Below, piece by piece: positions 1 to 8,120 of a DNA stretch of 30,840 bases; the stretch's first letter is position 1, and every line of letters begins with the position of its first letter. Where the stretch lies: positions 1 to 30,840 of the forward strand of contig DOOI01000200.1 of the NCBI GenBank assembly GCA_003512825.1, written 5' to 3'. This DNA comes from Paracoccaceae bacterium. Its GTDB lineage: Bacteria; Pseudomonadota; Alphaproteobacteria; Rhodobacterales; Rhodobacteraceae. Below the pieces are notes generated by a model. It saw only the letters and a program-made list of their open reading frames with translations. It had not been told where the DNA came from and searched no databases. A program made the translations under genes and the position numbers.

Positions 1-92
1 CCGCCCCCCGGCCCCCGAACGCATCGTGCCCATAGACCAGAGGCCGACCATGCACTAACATTTACCCCGGACCACTCGATGGGGGCAGTCCA
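1..92 (+). mobile_element. Right end of an insertion sequence (partial)
   Basis: The first 92 bases do not fit the polysaccharide gene that occupies the minus strand from 875 downward. They carry the last codons of a transposase-like frame on the plus strand, then a short tail ending GGGGGCAGTCCA, which read inward gives a TG-starting terminus typical of many insertion sequences. The wzz-like protein keeps its expected sequence up to about position 93 and then turns into unrelated residues, so the junction is placed near 92. The other end and any target duplication lie outside the window. Family assignment (IS3-like, DDE) is an inference from the transposase tail. Confidence 0.6.
2..58 (+). 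CDS. IS transposase, C-terminal 18 residues (partial)
   Basis: This frame enters from the left edge and ends with TAA at 56-58. The visible tail reads RPPAPERIVPIDQRPTMH, resembling the C-terminus of rve-type (IS3-like) transposases from Rhodobacterales, in which a GYRPPAPE-like stretch closes the DDE domain. No catalytic residues are in view. It lies antisense to the disrupted chain-length determinant gene, which supports an insertion. Recognition is from memory of the motif and has not been searched. Confidence 0.5.
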   Translation, partial: RPPAPERIVPIDQRPTMH

Positions 93-875
93 ACGGTTCA
101 GCCCAACCAAGCCTTCCGGACTGATCAAATCTGTATTGGACGAGAACTCCTTGAGCCGCGATTCCGACGTCTCCAGCTCCGTTTGCAGCTCCAGAACCCG
201 CTCGCTCAACCATTCCGTTGCACGTTCGGTGGCGGCAAACTTCACATCCAACTGATCCTGAATATACGCCTCCGCCAAGGCATTGGCCAAAAGCGCGGAC
301 TTCTCCGCATTCTGCGTCACTGCCGTCAATTCGAACACATAGCTTTGCCGCAGGTTCGATACCGTAATCGCGCTCTGCACGGCCGCGACAGTGCGATCAC
401 GCTGCACTGTCTCACTGGGCAGAGCCGCTTCTCTCTCTCCACGTATCAGCCTGACGACATTTCGCACAATCGCTCCGGGCGTATATTTCTCGGGCTTTCT
501 TAACGCGGCGTTAAATTCGGGGTCTTTCACCAAATCCAACTCATCAACCAGTTTTTCCGCCAATCCGCGCGACCGGATCACTTCCACTTCCGTATTGATC
601 GTCGATTGATCACCCCCAAGCCCTGCCATCACGGACGTCAGATCGGTCACTTGCGATTCACGGCTCTCAAGCGCCACAGTGGCGCGCGCCGTGTAAAGCG
701 GGGTTGCTTGGAAAAACCCATACCAGACACCAATCAAAAACCCGAGCACGGCACAGGCCATGATCAGCCACTTGGCGCGCCACAGGGTGCGGACCAGTTC
801 CATCAGGTCGATTTCATCCTCTGGCGTCTGCGCTGAAATGGATGCGCTTGGGCCACGAGTAGGATCTTTAAGCAT
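93..875 (-). pseudogene. Polysaccharide chain-length determinant (Wzz/GumC type), interrupted by an IS
   Basis: Inner-membrane co-polymerase that sets chain length and export of exopolysaccharide. About 261 N-terminal residues are present. A cytoplasmic start contains EDEIDLMELVRTLWRAKW, followed by a first membrane helix at about residues 35-52 (LIMACAVLGFLIGVWYGF) and the periplasmic Wzz region (ATPLYTARATVALE at about 54-67). Coiled-coil sequence follows near the end (ERVLELQTELETSESRLKEF). Family members continue for hundreds of residues to a second helix, and some have a C-terminal tyrosine kinase. Here homology stops after LVGLNR and runs into IS sequence, with the frame still open to base 1. 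Start ATG at 873-875 has AAGG eight bases upstream. It lies downstream of pncB with a separate 120-bp leader. Whether it belonged to the kinase-fused class cannot be seen. Confidence 0.7.
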
Positions 876-891
876 CTGAAATACCTTGGTT

Positions 892-903
892 AGACAATTG
901 TCT
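892..903. promoter_or_regulatory. 12-bp palindrome upstream of the wzz-like gene
   Basis: AGACAATTGTCT is a perfect 12-bp palindrome 17 bp before the wzz-like start codon, in an AT-rich 120-bp leader. Its position suits an operator or promoter-overlapping site for a dimeric regulator. No regulator is identified, and a chance palindrome of this size is possible. Confidence 0.3.
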
Positions 904-958
904 CATCACATATTAACCACCTTAAAACAACTCACACCTACTACCTTTTCCGCTGCAA

Positions 959-974
959 CCGCCGTCAACGGCGG
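959..974 (-). terminator. Hairpin after pncB
   Basis: CCGCCG TCAA CGGCGG forms a six-base-pair G+C stem with a tetraloop 22 bases after the pncB stop codon. No clear T-tract follows on the minus strand, so it is either a weak terminator or a transcript-stabilising hairpin separating pncB from the polysaccharide gene. Confidence 0.35.
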
Positions 975-995
975 AAAGGCGCAATGTCAAAAGAG

Positions 996-2288
996 TCACA
1001 CTTCGACGGCAATCGCCTCCTGCGTGCCCACCTGAAACACCCGCTTATAGCGCTGAATCTCCGTCTCCGGCCCCATGGCCTTGTTCGGATTGTCCGAGAG
1101 TTTCACCGTTGGGTGCCCATTCGCAGCCACGGCCTTGCACACCAAGCTGAACGGCGCCAATCCATCGTTCTTGGTTAATCCTCTGAAATCATTCGTCAAA
1201 AGAGTGCCCCAACCAAAGGAAACCTTGGCGCGGCCCCTAAACCGTTCGGAGAGCGCTACGATCCGGTCCACATCCAAACCGTCCGAGAAAATGATCAGCT
1301 TCTCCCGCGGGTCTTCTCCGCGTGATTTCCACCACGCAATGGCGGTTTCCGCCCCCTCTTCGGGCGCACCCGAGTCGATACGGATGCCCGTCCATCCAGC
1401 CAGCCAATCCGGCGCTCGGTCCAAGAACCCCTTCGTGCCGAATGTGTCGGGCAGAATGATCCGCAAATTGCCGTCATGCTCGTCTTGCCAATCGGCCAGC
1501 ACCTTATAGGGCGCATCGGCCAATTCCGCATCATCGCGCGCCAGCGCCGAATACACCATCGGCAACTCATGCGCGTTGGTGCCAATTGCCTCAATGTCGC
1601 GCTTCATCGCGATCAGACAATTCGAGGTGCCAACGAACTTCTCGCCCAGGCCTTCGATCATCGCTTGCACCGATTGATCCTGCCACAGGTAAGAATGGCG
1701 CCGTCTTGTGCCAAAATCAGCAATTCGCAGCCCCTCTACTGTGGCCAATTGCTCGATCTTTTCCCACAATTTGGTCAGCGCGCGGGCATAAAGCACCTTC
1801 AGCTCAAACCGTCCCATCCGGTTCAACACGGCGCGCGATCTCAGCTCCATCAACACCGACAACGCCGGAATTTCCCACATCATCACTTCGGGCCATTTGC
1901 CCTCAAATGTCAGCTCATATTGCCCGTTGCGCTTTTCCAGATGGTAGGGCGGCAATCGCAGGCCCTCAAACCACTCCATGAAATCCGGGCGAAACATTTG
2001 GCGCTTGCCATAAAATGTATTGCCGCGCAGCCAAGTGCTCTCGCCACGGCTCAGTGACAGCGAGCGGATATGGTCCAATTGCTCGCGCAATTCACCCTCA
2101 TCAATCAACTCGGCAAGCTGCACATCTTTCGAGCGGTTGATGAGCGAAAACGTCACCACCGTATCGGCCTTGTTGCGAAACACCGATTGGCACATCAGCA
2201 ATTTGTAAAAATCCGTGTCGATCAACGAGCGGACAATCGGGTCGATCTTCCACTTATGATTCCAGACACGTGTCGCGATATCGGTCAT
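996..2288 (-). CDS. pncB: Nicotinate phosphoribosyltransferase
   Basis: Converts nicotinate and phosphoribosyl pyrophosphate to nicotinate mononucleotide, the entry step of NAD salvage (Preiss-Handler pathway), in the cytosol. The 430 residues match the usual length of bacterial PncB. The N-terminal segment [17 protein letters not shown] matches the family's conserved TDxYKxxM signature. The region [14 protein letters not shown] contains the histidine that is phosphorylated in this family. GIRIDSGAP and [12 protein letters not shown] are characteristic phosphoribosyl-binding segments, and the C-terminus retains [22 protein letters not shown]. The ATG start has AAGGGAG six bases upstream. It is separated from dnaJ by an intrinsic terminator, so it probably has its own promoter in 2289-2379. 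No pncA or other NAD gene is visible beside it. Confidence 0.95.
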   Translation of the reverse strand: MTDIATRVWNHKWKIDPIVRSLIDTDFYKLLMCQSVFRNKADTVVTFSLINRSKDVQLAELIDEGELREQLDHIRSLSLSRGESTWLRGNTFYGKRQMFRPDFMEWFEGLRLPPYHLEKRNGQYELTFEGKWPEVMMWEIPALSVLMELRSRAVLNRMGRFELKVLYARALTKLWEKIEQLATVEGLRIADFGTRRRHSYLWQDQSVQAMIEGLGEKFVGTSNCLIAMKRDIEAIGTNAHELPMVYSALARDDAELADAPYKVLADWQDEHDGNLRIILPDTFGTKGFLDRAPDWLAGWTGIRIDSGAPEEGAETAIAWWKSRGEDPREKLIIFSDGLDVDRIVALSERFRGRAKVSFGWGTLLTNDFRGLTKNDGLAPFSLVCKAVAANGHPTVKLSDNPNKAMGPETEIQRYKRVFQVGTQEAIAVEV

Positions 2289-2379
2289 GGCCCTCTCCCT
2301 TGGGGATGGGCCTGAGTTTTGGCTGGAAGCAGGCCAAGGCGCAAGAGGGCACGCCCCTAACCCTCAGCACATCCAATAA

Positions 2380-2414
2380 AAAACGGCCCGCAACCATGAG
2401 GTGCAGGCCGTTTT
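2380..2414 (-). terminator. Rho-independent terminator of dnaJ
   Basis: AAAACGGCC and GGCCGTTTT form a nine-base-pair stem. The inner GCAACC/GGTGC pairs extend it and a short ATGA loop closes it. Read on the minus strand, the stem is followed by a run of Ts (complement of the A-run before 2384). It lies 42 bases past the dnaJ stop codon and before the pncB start, so it ends the dnaK-dnaJ transcript. Confidence 0.8.
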
Positions 2415-2455
2415 GTTTCCCATCCGCCTCAAAGGCGCGGTATCCGAGGGCGGTC

Positions 2456-3607
2456 TTAGCCCTTCATCGAATCCCAGAAGTTTTTGACCGAGCGGAAAAA
2501 GGTCGAGCTTTCGGGGTTATTCTCTTCCGAAAGGTCCTCAAACTCCTTCAACAGCTCTTTCTGCCGCGAGGTCAGGTTTACCGGTGTTTCCACAGCCAGT
2601 TCGATAAACATATCGCCCTCGCCCCCGCCACGCAGCGCAGGCATGCCTTTGGCGCGTAGCCGCATTTGCCGCCCCGATTGCGACCCCGCCGGAATCTTCA
2701 CCTTGGAGCGGCCACCGTCAATCGTCGGCACTTCAATATCTCCGCCCAAAGCTGCCGCCGTCATCGACACTGGCACGCGACAGAACAGGTTCGTCCCCTC
2801 GCGTTCGAAAATCGCGTGGTTCGCAACTTCGATAAAGATATAAAGGTCGCCCGAAGGCCCGCCTCGCATCCCCGCTTCGCCCTCACCCGACAACCGGATT
2901 CGTGTGCCCGTCTCCACCCCTTTGGGAATATTGACCGACAGTGAACGATCCCGCTGCACGCGACCTTGCCCGCCACAAGATTTGCAAGGGTTCTTGATGA
3001 TCTGACCTAGCCCCGAACAGGTTGGACAGGTGCGTTCCACAGTGAAAAAGCCCTGTTGCGCCCGCACTTTGCCCAAGCCCGAACATGTCGGGCAAGACGT
3101 CGGTTCCGCGCCGCCCTCTGCGCCCGAGCCTTCGCAGCCGGTGCATTTGATCGAAGTTGGCACATTGATCGTCTTTTGCAGCCCGCCATAGGCCTCTTCC
3201 AGACTGACCCGCAGGTTATAGCGCAAATCCGCCCCGCGCACGGCGCGCTGCCGACCGCCATTGCCGCGCCCGCCCATGAAATCACCGAACAGGTCGTCAA
3301 AAACATCAGAGAAGGCCGAGGCGAAATCGCCTTGCTGGTTGCCAAAACCACCACCCGGCCGACCGCCACCACCCATTCCGCCTTCAAAAGCAGCATGGCC
3401 ATACCGATCATAGGCCGCCTTCTTGTCAGCGTCCTTCAGGCAATCATAGGCCTCATTGGCTTCCTTGAACTGCGCCTCTGCATTCGGATTATCCGCGTTG
3501 CGATCGGGGTGCAGTTCTTTGGCTTTGGTGCGATAGGCTTTCTTGATCTCGTCCGCATTGGCACCTTTTGCGATGCCGAGCACGTCATAATAGTCACGTT
3601 TTGCCAT
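2456..3607 (-). CDS. dnaJ: Chaperone DnaJ (Hsp40)
   Basis: Co-chaperone that delivers unfolded clients to DnaK and stimulates its ATPase. All canonical regions are present in 383 residues. The J domain (about 1-70) carries the HPD triad in [12 protein letters not shown] Gly/Phe-rich linker (about 75-125) is followed by the cysteine-rich zinc domain with four CxxCxGxG repeats ([32 protein letters not shown] at about 148-215), then the C-terminal client-binding domains. The ATG start is preceded by GGGGGA seven bases upstream. It lies 78 bp after dnaK on the same strand, the standard bacterial heat-shock pair, and ends in an intrinsic terminator. This is type I DnaJ with no missing motif. Confidence 0.97.
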   Translation of the reverse strand: MAKRDYYDVLGIAKGANADEIKKAYRTKAKELHPDRNADNPNAEAQFKEANEAYDCLKDADKKAAYDRYGHAAFEGGMGGGGRPGGGFGNQQGDFASAFSDVFDDLFGDFMGGRGNGGRQRAVRGADLRYNLRVSLEEAYGGLQKTINVPTSIKCTGCEGSGAEGGAEPTSCPTCSGLGKVRAQQGFFTVERTCPTCSGLGQIIKNPCKSCGGQGRVQRDRSLSVNIPKGVETGTRIRLSGEGEAGMRGGPSGDLYIFIEVANHAIFEREGTNLFCRVPVSMTAAALGGDIEVPTIDGGRSKVKIPAGSQSGRQMRLRAKGMPALRGGGEGDMFIELAVETPVNLTSRQKELLKEFEDLSEENNPESSTFFRSVKNFWDSMKG

Positions 3608-3634
3608 TCAGGGGTCCCCCTTGCCGGAATGCAG

Positions 3635-3664
3635 GGGGCCAGCCCGGTCGCCCGAACCGGCCCC
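3635..3664 (-). other. Hairpin between dnaK and dnaJ
   Basis: GGGGCC (3635-3640) pairs with GGCCCC (3659-3664), and GGT/ACC pairs inside. It starts 22 bases after the dnaK stop codon. There is no T-tract on the minus strand. A processing or stability element that lowers dnaJ relative to dnaK is plausible but inferred. Confidence 0.3.
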
Positions 3665-3685
3665 TTACGGTTCCGTCAGCCAAGG

Positions 3686-5602
3686 TCAACGGCGCTTGCC
3701 GTTGCCCATGTCCTCAAAATCGGCGTCGATGATATCGTCATCGCCGCTCGAACGAGGTCCGCCATCCATATCCGGCTCATCGCCGCCTTCCGACTGGCTC
3801 GACTTGTAGATCGCCTCGCCCAGCTTCATCGCGGCTTCGGTGACGTTCTGGATGCCAGACTTGATCTTGCTGGCATTGTCCTTCTCCAGATCATCCTTTA
3901 GCGCCGCAATCGCCAGCTCAATGGCTTCGATTGTCGTCGGGTCCACCTTGTCGGCATGCTCTTCCATCGCCTTCTCGGTCGAATGGATCAGGCTTTCCGC
4001 TTGGTTTCTGGATTCAACCAGTTCCCGCCGCTCCTTGTCCGATTCCGCATTGGCTTCGGCATCCTTCACCATCTTCTCGATATCCTCATCCGAGAGGCCG
4101 CCCGAGGCTTGAATGGTGATCTTCTGCTCTTTGCCAGTGCCCTTATCCTTCGCACCCACCGCCACGATACCGTTGGCATCAATGTCGAAGGTCACTTCGA
4201 TCTGCGGCATGCCGCGCGGAGCAGGTGGAATGTTCTCAAGGTTGAATTGGCCAAGGATCTTGTTATCCGCCGCCATTTCACGCTCGCCTTGGAACACCCG
4301 GATCGTCACTGCGTTCTGGTTGTCCTCAGCCGTCGAGAACACTTGGCTCTTCTTGGTCGGAATGGTTGTGTTGCGGTCGATCAACCGGGTGAACACACAG
4401 CCCAGCGTCTCAATCCCCAAAGACAGCGGGGTGACGTCGAGCAGCACCACGTCCTTGACGTCACCTTGCAAAACACCTGCCTGAATAGCCGCGCCCATGG
4501 CCACAACCTCATCCGGGTTCACACCCTTATGCGGCTCCTTGCCAAAGAACTTGGTCACTTCCTCCATCACCTTGGGCATCCGGGTCATCCCGCCCACAAG
4601 CACCACCTCATCGATGTCGCTCGTCGACAGACCGGCGTCCTTCAGAGCGGCCTTGCACGGATCCATCGACCGTTTGATGAGATCACCCACCAACGACTCC
4701 AGCTTTGCCCGCGTCAGCTTGACCACCATGTGAAGCGGCGCACCCGAATTCGGGTTCATCGCGATGAAGGGCTGGTTGATCTCGGTCTGCGACGACGAGG
4801 ACAGTTCAATCTTCGCCTTTTCAGCCGCTTCCTTGAGACGCTGCAGCGCCATCTTGTCCTTGGTCAGGTCAACGCCATGCTCTTTCTTGAACTCATCCGC
4901 GAGGTAGTTGACGATCCGCATGTCAAAATCTTCGCCGCCAAGGAACGTGTCCCCGTTGGTGGATTTCACTTCAAACAAACCATCGTCAATCTCAAGGATC
5001 GTCACGTCAAACGTGCCGCCGCCCAAGTCATAAACCGCAATCGTATGCGTATTCTTCTTGTCCAAACCATAGGCCAGTGCAGCAGCCGTCGGCTCGTTGA
5101 TGATGCGAAGCACCTCAAGCCCGGCAATCTTGCCCGCGTCTTTGGTGGCCTGACGCTGCGCGTCGTTGAAATAGGCCGGAACCGTGATGACGGCCTGCGT
5201 GACAGGCTCACCCAAATACGACTCAGCCGTCTCTTTCATCTTTTGCAGAATGAACGCCGAGATTTGCGACGGTGAATATTTCTCACCACGCGCTTCAACC
5301 CACGCATCCCCATTGCCACCGCTGATCACGGTGTAGGGCAGGTTCTTCTTGTCCTTGGCGAGATGCGCGTCATCGGCCCGACGGCCGACCAAACGCTTCA
5401 CACCGAAAATTGTGTTGGACGCATTGGTCACGGCTTGGCGCTTTGCAGGCTGACCCACCAGCCGCTCGCTCTCCGTGAAGGCAACGATAGAAGGCGTCGT
5501 CCGTGCGCCTTCCGAATTCTCGATCACCTTCGGCTGCGAACCATCCATGATGGCGATGCAGGAGTTGGTGGTTCCGAGGTCAATCCCGATTACTTTACCC
5601 AT
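3686..5602 (-). CDS. dnaK: Chaperone DnaK (Hsp70)
   Basis: ATP-driven cytosolic chaperone working with DnaJ and GrpE. The 638-residue length is normal. The nucleotide-binding domain opens with [10 protein letters not shown], contains [16 protein letters not shown] and the phosphate-binding [14 protein letters not shown] near residue 200, and carries [13 protein letters not shown] at about 340. The substrate-binding beta domain starts after the linker [17 protein letters not shown] (about 388-404). The helical lid ends in an acidic tail with [12 protein letters not shown] and a final GNGKRR. The ATG start has AAAGGG ten bases upstream. The leader contains a sigma-32-like promoter. Long open frames antisense to this gene are codon-bias shadows. 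Confidence 0.98.
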   Translation of the reverse strand: MGKVIGIDLGTTNSCIAIMDGSQPKVIENSEGARTTPSIVAFTESERLVGQPAKRQAVTNASNTIFGVKRLVGRRADDAHLAKDKKNLPYTVISGGNGDAWVEARGEKYSPSQISAFILQKMKETAESYLGEPVTQAVITVPAYFNDAQRQATKDAGKIAGLEVLRIINEPTAAALAYGLDKKNTHTIAVYDLGGGTFDVTILEIDDGLFEVKSTNGDTFLGGEDFDMRIVNYLADEFKKEHGVDLTKDKMALQRLKEAAEKAKIELSSSSQTEINQPFIAMNPNSGAPLHMVVKLTRAKLESLVGDLIKRSMDPCKAALKDAGLSTSDIDEVVLVGGMTRMPKVMEEVTKFFGKEPHKGVNPDEVVAMGAAIQAGVLQGDVKDVVLLDVTPLSLGIETLGCVFTRLIDRNTTIPTKKSQVFSTAEDNQNAVTIRVFQGEREMAADNKILGQFNLENIPPAPRGMPQIEVTFDIDANGIVAVGAKDKGTGKEQKITIQASGGLSDEDIEKMVKDAEANAESDKERRELVESRNQAESLIHSTEKAMEEHADKVDPTTIEAIELAIAALKDDLEKDNASKIKSGIQNVTEAAMKLGEAIYKSSQSEGGDEPDMDGGPRSSGDDDIIDADFEDMGNGKRR

Positions 5603-5714
5603 GTTCGATCCCTTTCAATTCAAGGCGATGGCTCGAGGCGCAGACCCGATTAGGCATCCTGCCCCGATACTTTGGTGCGGATTTGGGCTTGTCCCATCAC
5701 CGCGCTCTGGGCGT

Positions 5715-5743
5715 ATATAGGAGCGCCAAATTTGAGCTGCAAG
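5715..5743 (-). promoter_or_regulatory. Candidate sigma-32 (RpoH) promoter for dnaK
   Basis: On the minus strand CTTGCA (5743-5738) and CTATAT (5720-5715, within CCTATATA) are separated by 17 bases. This fits the alphaproteobacterial heat-shock pattern of a CTTG element and a CYTAT-type -10 box. It predicts a leader of about 105 bases ahead of the dnaK start. The fit is by eye. Confidence 0.55.
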
Positions 5744-5825
5744 CGCTGCCGCCCATTCTGACCCTCCGTTTCGGTCATTTTCACTGCAATTTAGTCTATC
5801 TCACCCCGCCACAAAGGCCCGCAGC

Positions 5826-6443
5826 ATGTCGATCATGATCAAATACGTCCATGTCTACCCCGGTCATCTCGGGCTGGCCGCCCAATTGGCTCTTGTCGCG
5901 GAGTTGCGCGGACTACTTGTCGCCGCCCCGCTTTTTCGCTCCAGCATCGCGGGCGGCAAACAGATGAGCGTGCGAATGAGCTCTGCAGGCCGCTTCGGCT
6001 GGGTCAGCGATCCTCGCGGTGCGCGCTACGAGACCCGCCATCCCGCTACCGGCGCCCCCTGGCCCGCCATTCCCGACTCGGTCCTCGCAATCTGGCGCGC
6101 GATTGCCGCCCCGCACCTGCGTGATCCTGCACGACTGCCCGACAGTTGCCTGATCAACTGGTATGATGCCAGCGCCCGGATGGGTCTGCACCAAGATCGC
6201 GACGAAGGCGATTTTGGCTGGCCAGTGCTGTCGATCTCGCTGGGTGACGAAGCCCTCTTTCGCGTCGGCGGCACCGCGCGCAGCGACCGAACAGAATCGC
6301 TCTGGCTTCGCTCGGGGGACGTTGTCCTCATGGCGGGCGCGGCGCGCCTGTGCTTCCACGGCATTGACCGCATCCGCCCCGGCTCGTCAAACCTCCTGCC
6401 CCGAGGTGGCCGCATCAATCTCACCTGCCGCGTCGTGACCTGA
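5826..6443 (+). CDS. alkB: Alpha-ketoglutarate-dependent dioxygenase AlkB
   Basis: Fe(II)/2-oxoglutarate dioxygenase that directly reverses 1-methyladenine and 3-methylcytosine damage in DNA. At 205 residues it is close to E. coli AlkB. The iron ligands are visible as H and D in MGLHQDRDE (about 118-126) and H in CFHGIDRI. The 2-oxoglutarate-binding arginines lie in GRINLTCR near the C-terminus. The preceding LINWYDASARMG matches the conserved NxY segment. The start ATG was chosen as the first in frame; another ATG lies three codons later (5835), so the exact N-terminus is uncertain. It diverges from dnaK and stands alone. No Ada-type regulator is adjacent. Confidence 0.9.
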   Translation: MSIMIKYVHVYPGHLGLAAQLALVAELRGLLVAAPLFRSSIAGGKQMSVRMSSAGRFGWVSDPRGARYETRHPATGAPWPAIPDSVLAIWRAIAAPHLRDPARLPDSCLINWYDASARMGLHQDRDEGDFGWPVLSISLGDEALFRVGGTARSDRTESLWLRSGDVVLMAGAARLCFHGIDRIRPGSSNLLPRGGRINLTCRVVT

Positions 6444-6456
6444 CCCAACCCGCGCC

Positions 6457-6521
6457 GCAATTTCTTGCAAGAAATTGCCAATTTCCCTGCAGGGAAATTC
6501 CGATTTCCTTGCAAGGAAATC
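6457..6521. repeat. Triple TGCA-centred palindrome array, copy 1
   Basis: Three perfect palindromes follow each other: 6457-6478 (22 bp, half-site TTTCTTG), 6480-6499 (20 bp, half-site TTTCCCTG) and 6502-6521 (20 bp, half-site TTTCCTTG). Every centre is TGCA, and the centres (6467.5, 6489.5, 6511.5) are exactly 22 bp apart. The array begins 14 bp after the alkB stop codon. As RNA it would fold into three hairpins with UGCA loops. As DNA it offers three dimer sites on roughly the same helix face. A second array lies at 19526-19590. Confidence 0.9.
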
Positions 6522-6548
6522 TCTCCCGCGCCACGCCCGCGGTGAAAA

Positions 6549-6625
6549 GGTTAACGCGTCAGCGCCGTCTTTGCGCGTCATGACGCAAGCCAGACGCCAA
6601 CCAGACGCGGATCATACGTGAAAAA
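6549..6625. repeat. Dispersed intergenic element with 11-bp iterations, copy A
   Basis: The stretch starts GGTTAACGC, contains the palindrome CGTCATGACG (6576-6585), then three consecutive 11-mers: TGACGCAAGCC (6581-6591), AGACGCCAACC (6592-6602) and AGACGCGGATC (6603-6613). It ends in CATACGTGAAAA. The same ordered blocks recur at 22848-22907 with two 11-mers. It lies between the convergent alkB and cobO genes, where no promoter is needed for either. Together with the palindrome array it accounts for most of the 252-bp gap 6444-6695. Confidence 0.7.
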
Positions 6626-6695
6626 GTGACAGGCTTTCCCGTTAAGACTTGCCCGATCGGCCCCTTCAACTGCACCCGTCCCAGCGAGGCGCAGC

Positions 6696-7298
6696 TTAGA
6701 AATCCACCCCGCGCTGCGCCTTGATCCCGTTTTGAAACGGGTGCTTTTGCTCTTCGATGACACTCACCAAATCCGCATAAGCACACACCGCCTCGGGCGC
6801 ATCCCGCCCGGTCAAAATCGCTCCGGTCTTCGACGCACGCTTGTCCAGCGCGGCAATGACGGCCTCTGGTGTAAGATAATGATATCTAAGCGCAATATTG
6901 ATCTCATCAAGGATAATCAGATCATATTTTCCACTGGCCAGCATCTCCGCGGCCCGCGCCAGCGCCGCCTCTGCGGCCTGAATATCGCGGGCTTTATCTT
7001 GGGTATCCCAAGTGAACCCTTCGCCCATCGTATACCAATCAACGCCGCCAAGCTGTTGAAAGAATTGGCGTTCTCCGGTCACCCATGTTCCCTTGATGAA
7101 TTGCACCACGCCGACGGTCTGCTTCCAGCCAATCGCTCGAATGGCCACGCCAAACGCCGAAGAAGACTTGCCCTTGCCATTCCCGGTATGCACCAAAACC
7201 AGCCCCCGCTCCGGGTCGCGCAATTCGGCCACTTTCTCGCGCTGCACCTTTTGCAGCTTTTGCATATCCGCTTTATGCGCCGCCGTGTCGTCACTCAT
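6696..7298 (-). CDS. cobO: Cob(I)yrinic acid a,c-diamide adenosyltransferase
   Basis: Transfers the adenosyl group of ATP to the cobalt of reduced corrinoids in adenosylcobalamin synthesis or salvage (CobO/BtuR/CobA family), in the cytosol. The 200 residues are the usual length. The P-loop HTGNGKGKSSSAFG sits at about 37-50, the family segment VGVVQFIKG at about 62-70, and the Walker-B-like YDLIILDEINIALRY at about 124-138. The C-terminal GIKAQRGVDF corresponds to the typical family ending. The ATG start has GGGAG six bases upstream. No other cobalamin gene is visible; it is transcribed alone or with genes outside the block, and converges on alkB. Confidence 0.93.
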   Translation of the reverse strand: MSDDTAAHKADMQKLQKVQREKVAELRDPERGLVLVHTGNGKGKSSSAFGVAIRAIGWKQTVGVVQFIKGTWVTGERQFFQQLGGVDWYTMGEGFTWDTQDKARDIQAAEAALARAAEMLASGKYDLIILDEINIALRYHYLTPEAVIAALDKRASKTGAILTGRDAPEAVCAYADLVSVIEEQKHPFQNGIKAQRGVDF

Positions 7299-7331
7299 TG
7301 CGATCTCCCAAAAGGCTTTTGTTTCAGAGCG

Positions 7332-8120
7332 TTAAAAGGATTTGAGAAAACGTTGAAGCTTGGCCATGCCACCAATCCAGCGATCGTAATTCTCAACTTT
7401 GGCCTTCATATAGCCCGCCACCACCGCATGGGGCAGTACCAAAAACCGCTCCTCGCGCACCGCGTCCAAAGCGGCTCGCGCGACGGTTTCTGCGGGCAAG
7501 ATACCATCTGCCAAGGCGGGGTTCTCTTTGCTCGCTTCTGCCACCATCGGCGTATCTACCCCTTGGGGGCACAGCACGGAAACCCGAATGCCGTCGTCCT
7601 TATGACCAAAGGCCAAAGCCTCGGCAAATCCCACCGCAGCATGTTTTGTCGTGCCATAAACCGCTGATCCGACTTGGTTAAGCAGCCCCGCCGCAGAAGC
7701 CGTATGCAGGAAATACCCGCCCCCACGCGCCGCCATCCGAGGAATCAAAAACCGCGCGGCATGCACATGCGCCATCACATTGACGGCCCAAGCCTGATCC
7801 CAGACGTCAGTGGTCGCAAAGGCGATATTGTCAAAGCGGCTGTCTTTCCCTGTCAGGATACCCGCATTGGAACACATCAAGTCGATAGGCCCCACGTCGC
7901 GCTCAACGCGCTCCAGCATGGCCTCAACCTGTGCTTGGTCGCCCACATCACAGGCCATCGCCACACCGCCCACCAGTCGCGCGGTCTCTTCTGCGCCTTC
8001 AAGACGCAAATCAACCGCCACAACATGCGCGGCACCAGCCTCTGCCAAAGCCACACAAAGCGCTCGACCAATTCCCTGCGCCGCGCCAGTAACGACGGCA
8101 GTGACCCCTTCTAGCTTCAT
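7332..8120 (-). CDS. Short-chain dehydrogenase/reductase (SDR)
   Basis: NAD(P)-dependent oxidoreductase of the classical SDR family, 262 residues. The cofactor loop TGAAQGIG lies at about 11-18, the acidic residue after the second strand (VAVDLR) suggests NAD preference, and CSNAG is the structural NNAG motif. The catalytic set is Ser in HTASAAG and YxxxK in YGTTK. The start is the ATG at 8118-8120, overlapping the permease stop by four bases. A longer in-frame start at 8258 would lie inside the permease and adds non-SDR residues, so it was rejected. As last gene of the importer operon it may oxidise an alcohol or aldehyde derived from the imported amine. The substrate is unknown. Confidence 0.85.
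   Translation of the reverse strand: MKLEGVTAVVTGAAQGIGRALCVALAEAGAAHVVAVDLRLEGAEETARLVGGVAMACDVGDQAQVEAMLERVERDVGPIDLMCSNAGILTGKDSRFDNIAFATTDVWDQAWAVNVMAHVHAARFLIPRMAARGGGYFLHTASAAGLLNQVGSAVYGTTKHAAVGFAEALAFGHKDDGIRVSVLCPQGVDTPMVAEASKENPALADGILPAETVARAALDAVREERFLVLPHAVVAGYMKAKVENYDRWIGGMAKLQRFLKSF

Noticed and set aside
1075-2057. Plus-strand frames opposite pncB
   Set aside because: Shadows of pncB with low-complexity composition and no motif.
3956-5275. 439-residue open frame on the plus strand opposite dnaK
   Set aside because: It is fully antisense to a strongly conserved gene and its product is a His/Arg/Leu-rich shadow typical of the complementary frame of GC-rich coding DNA.
6457-6521. 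CRISPR array interpretation of the palindrome cluster
   Set aside because: There are no identical repeats with unique 30-bp spacers; the units are adjacent self-complementary sequences and no cas gene is present.
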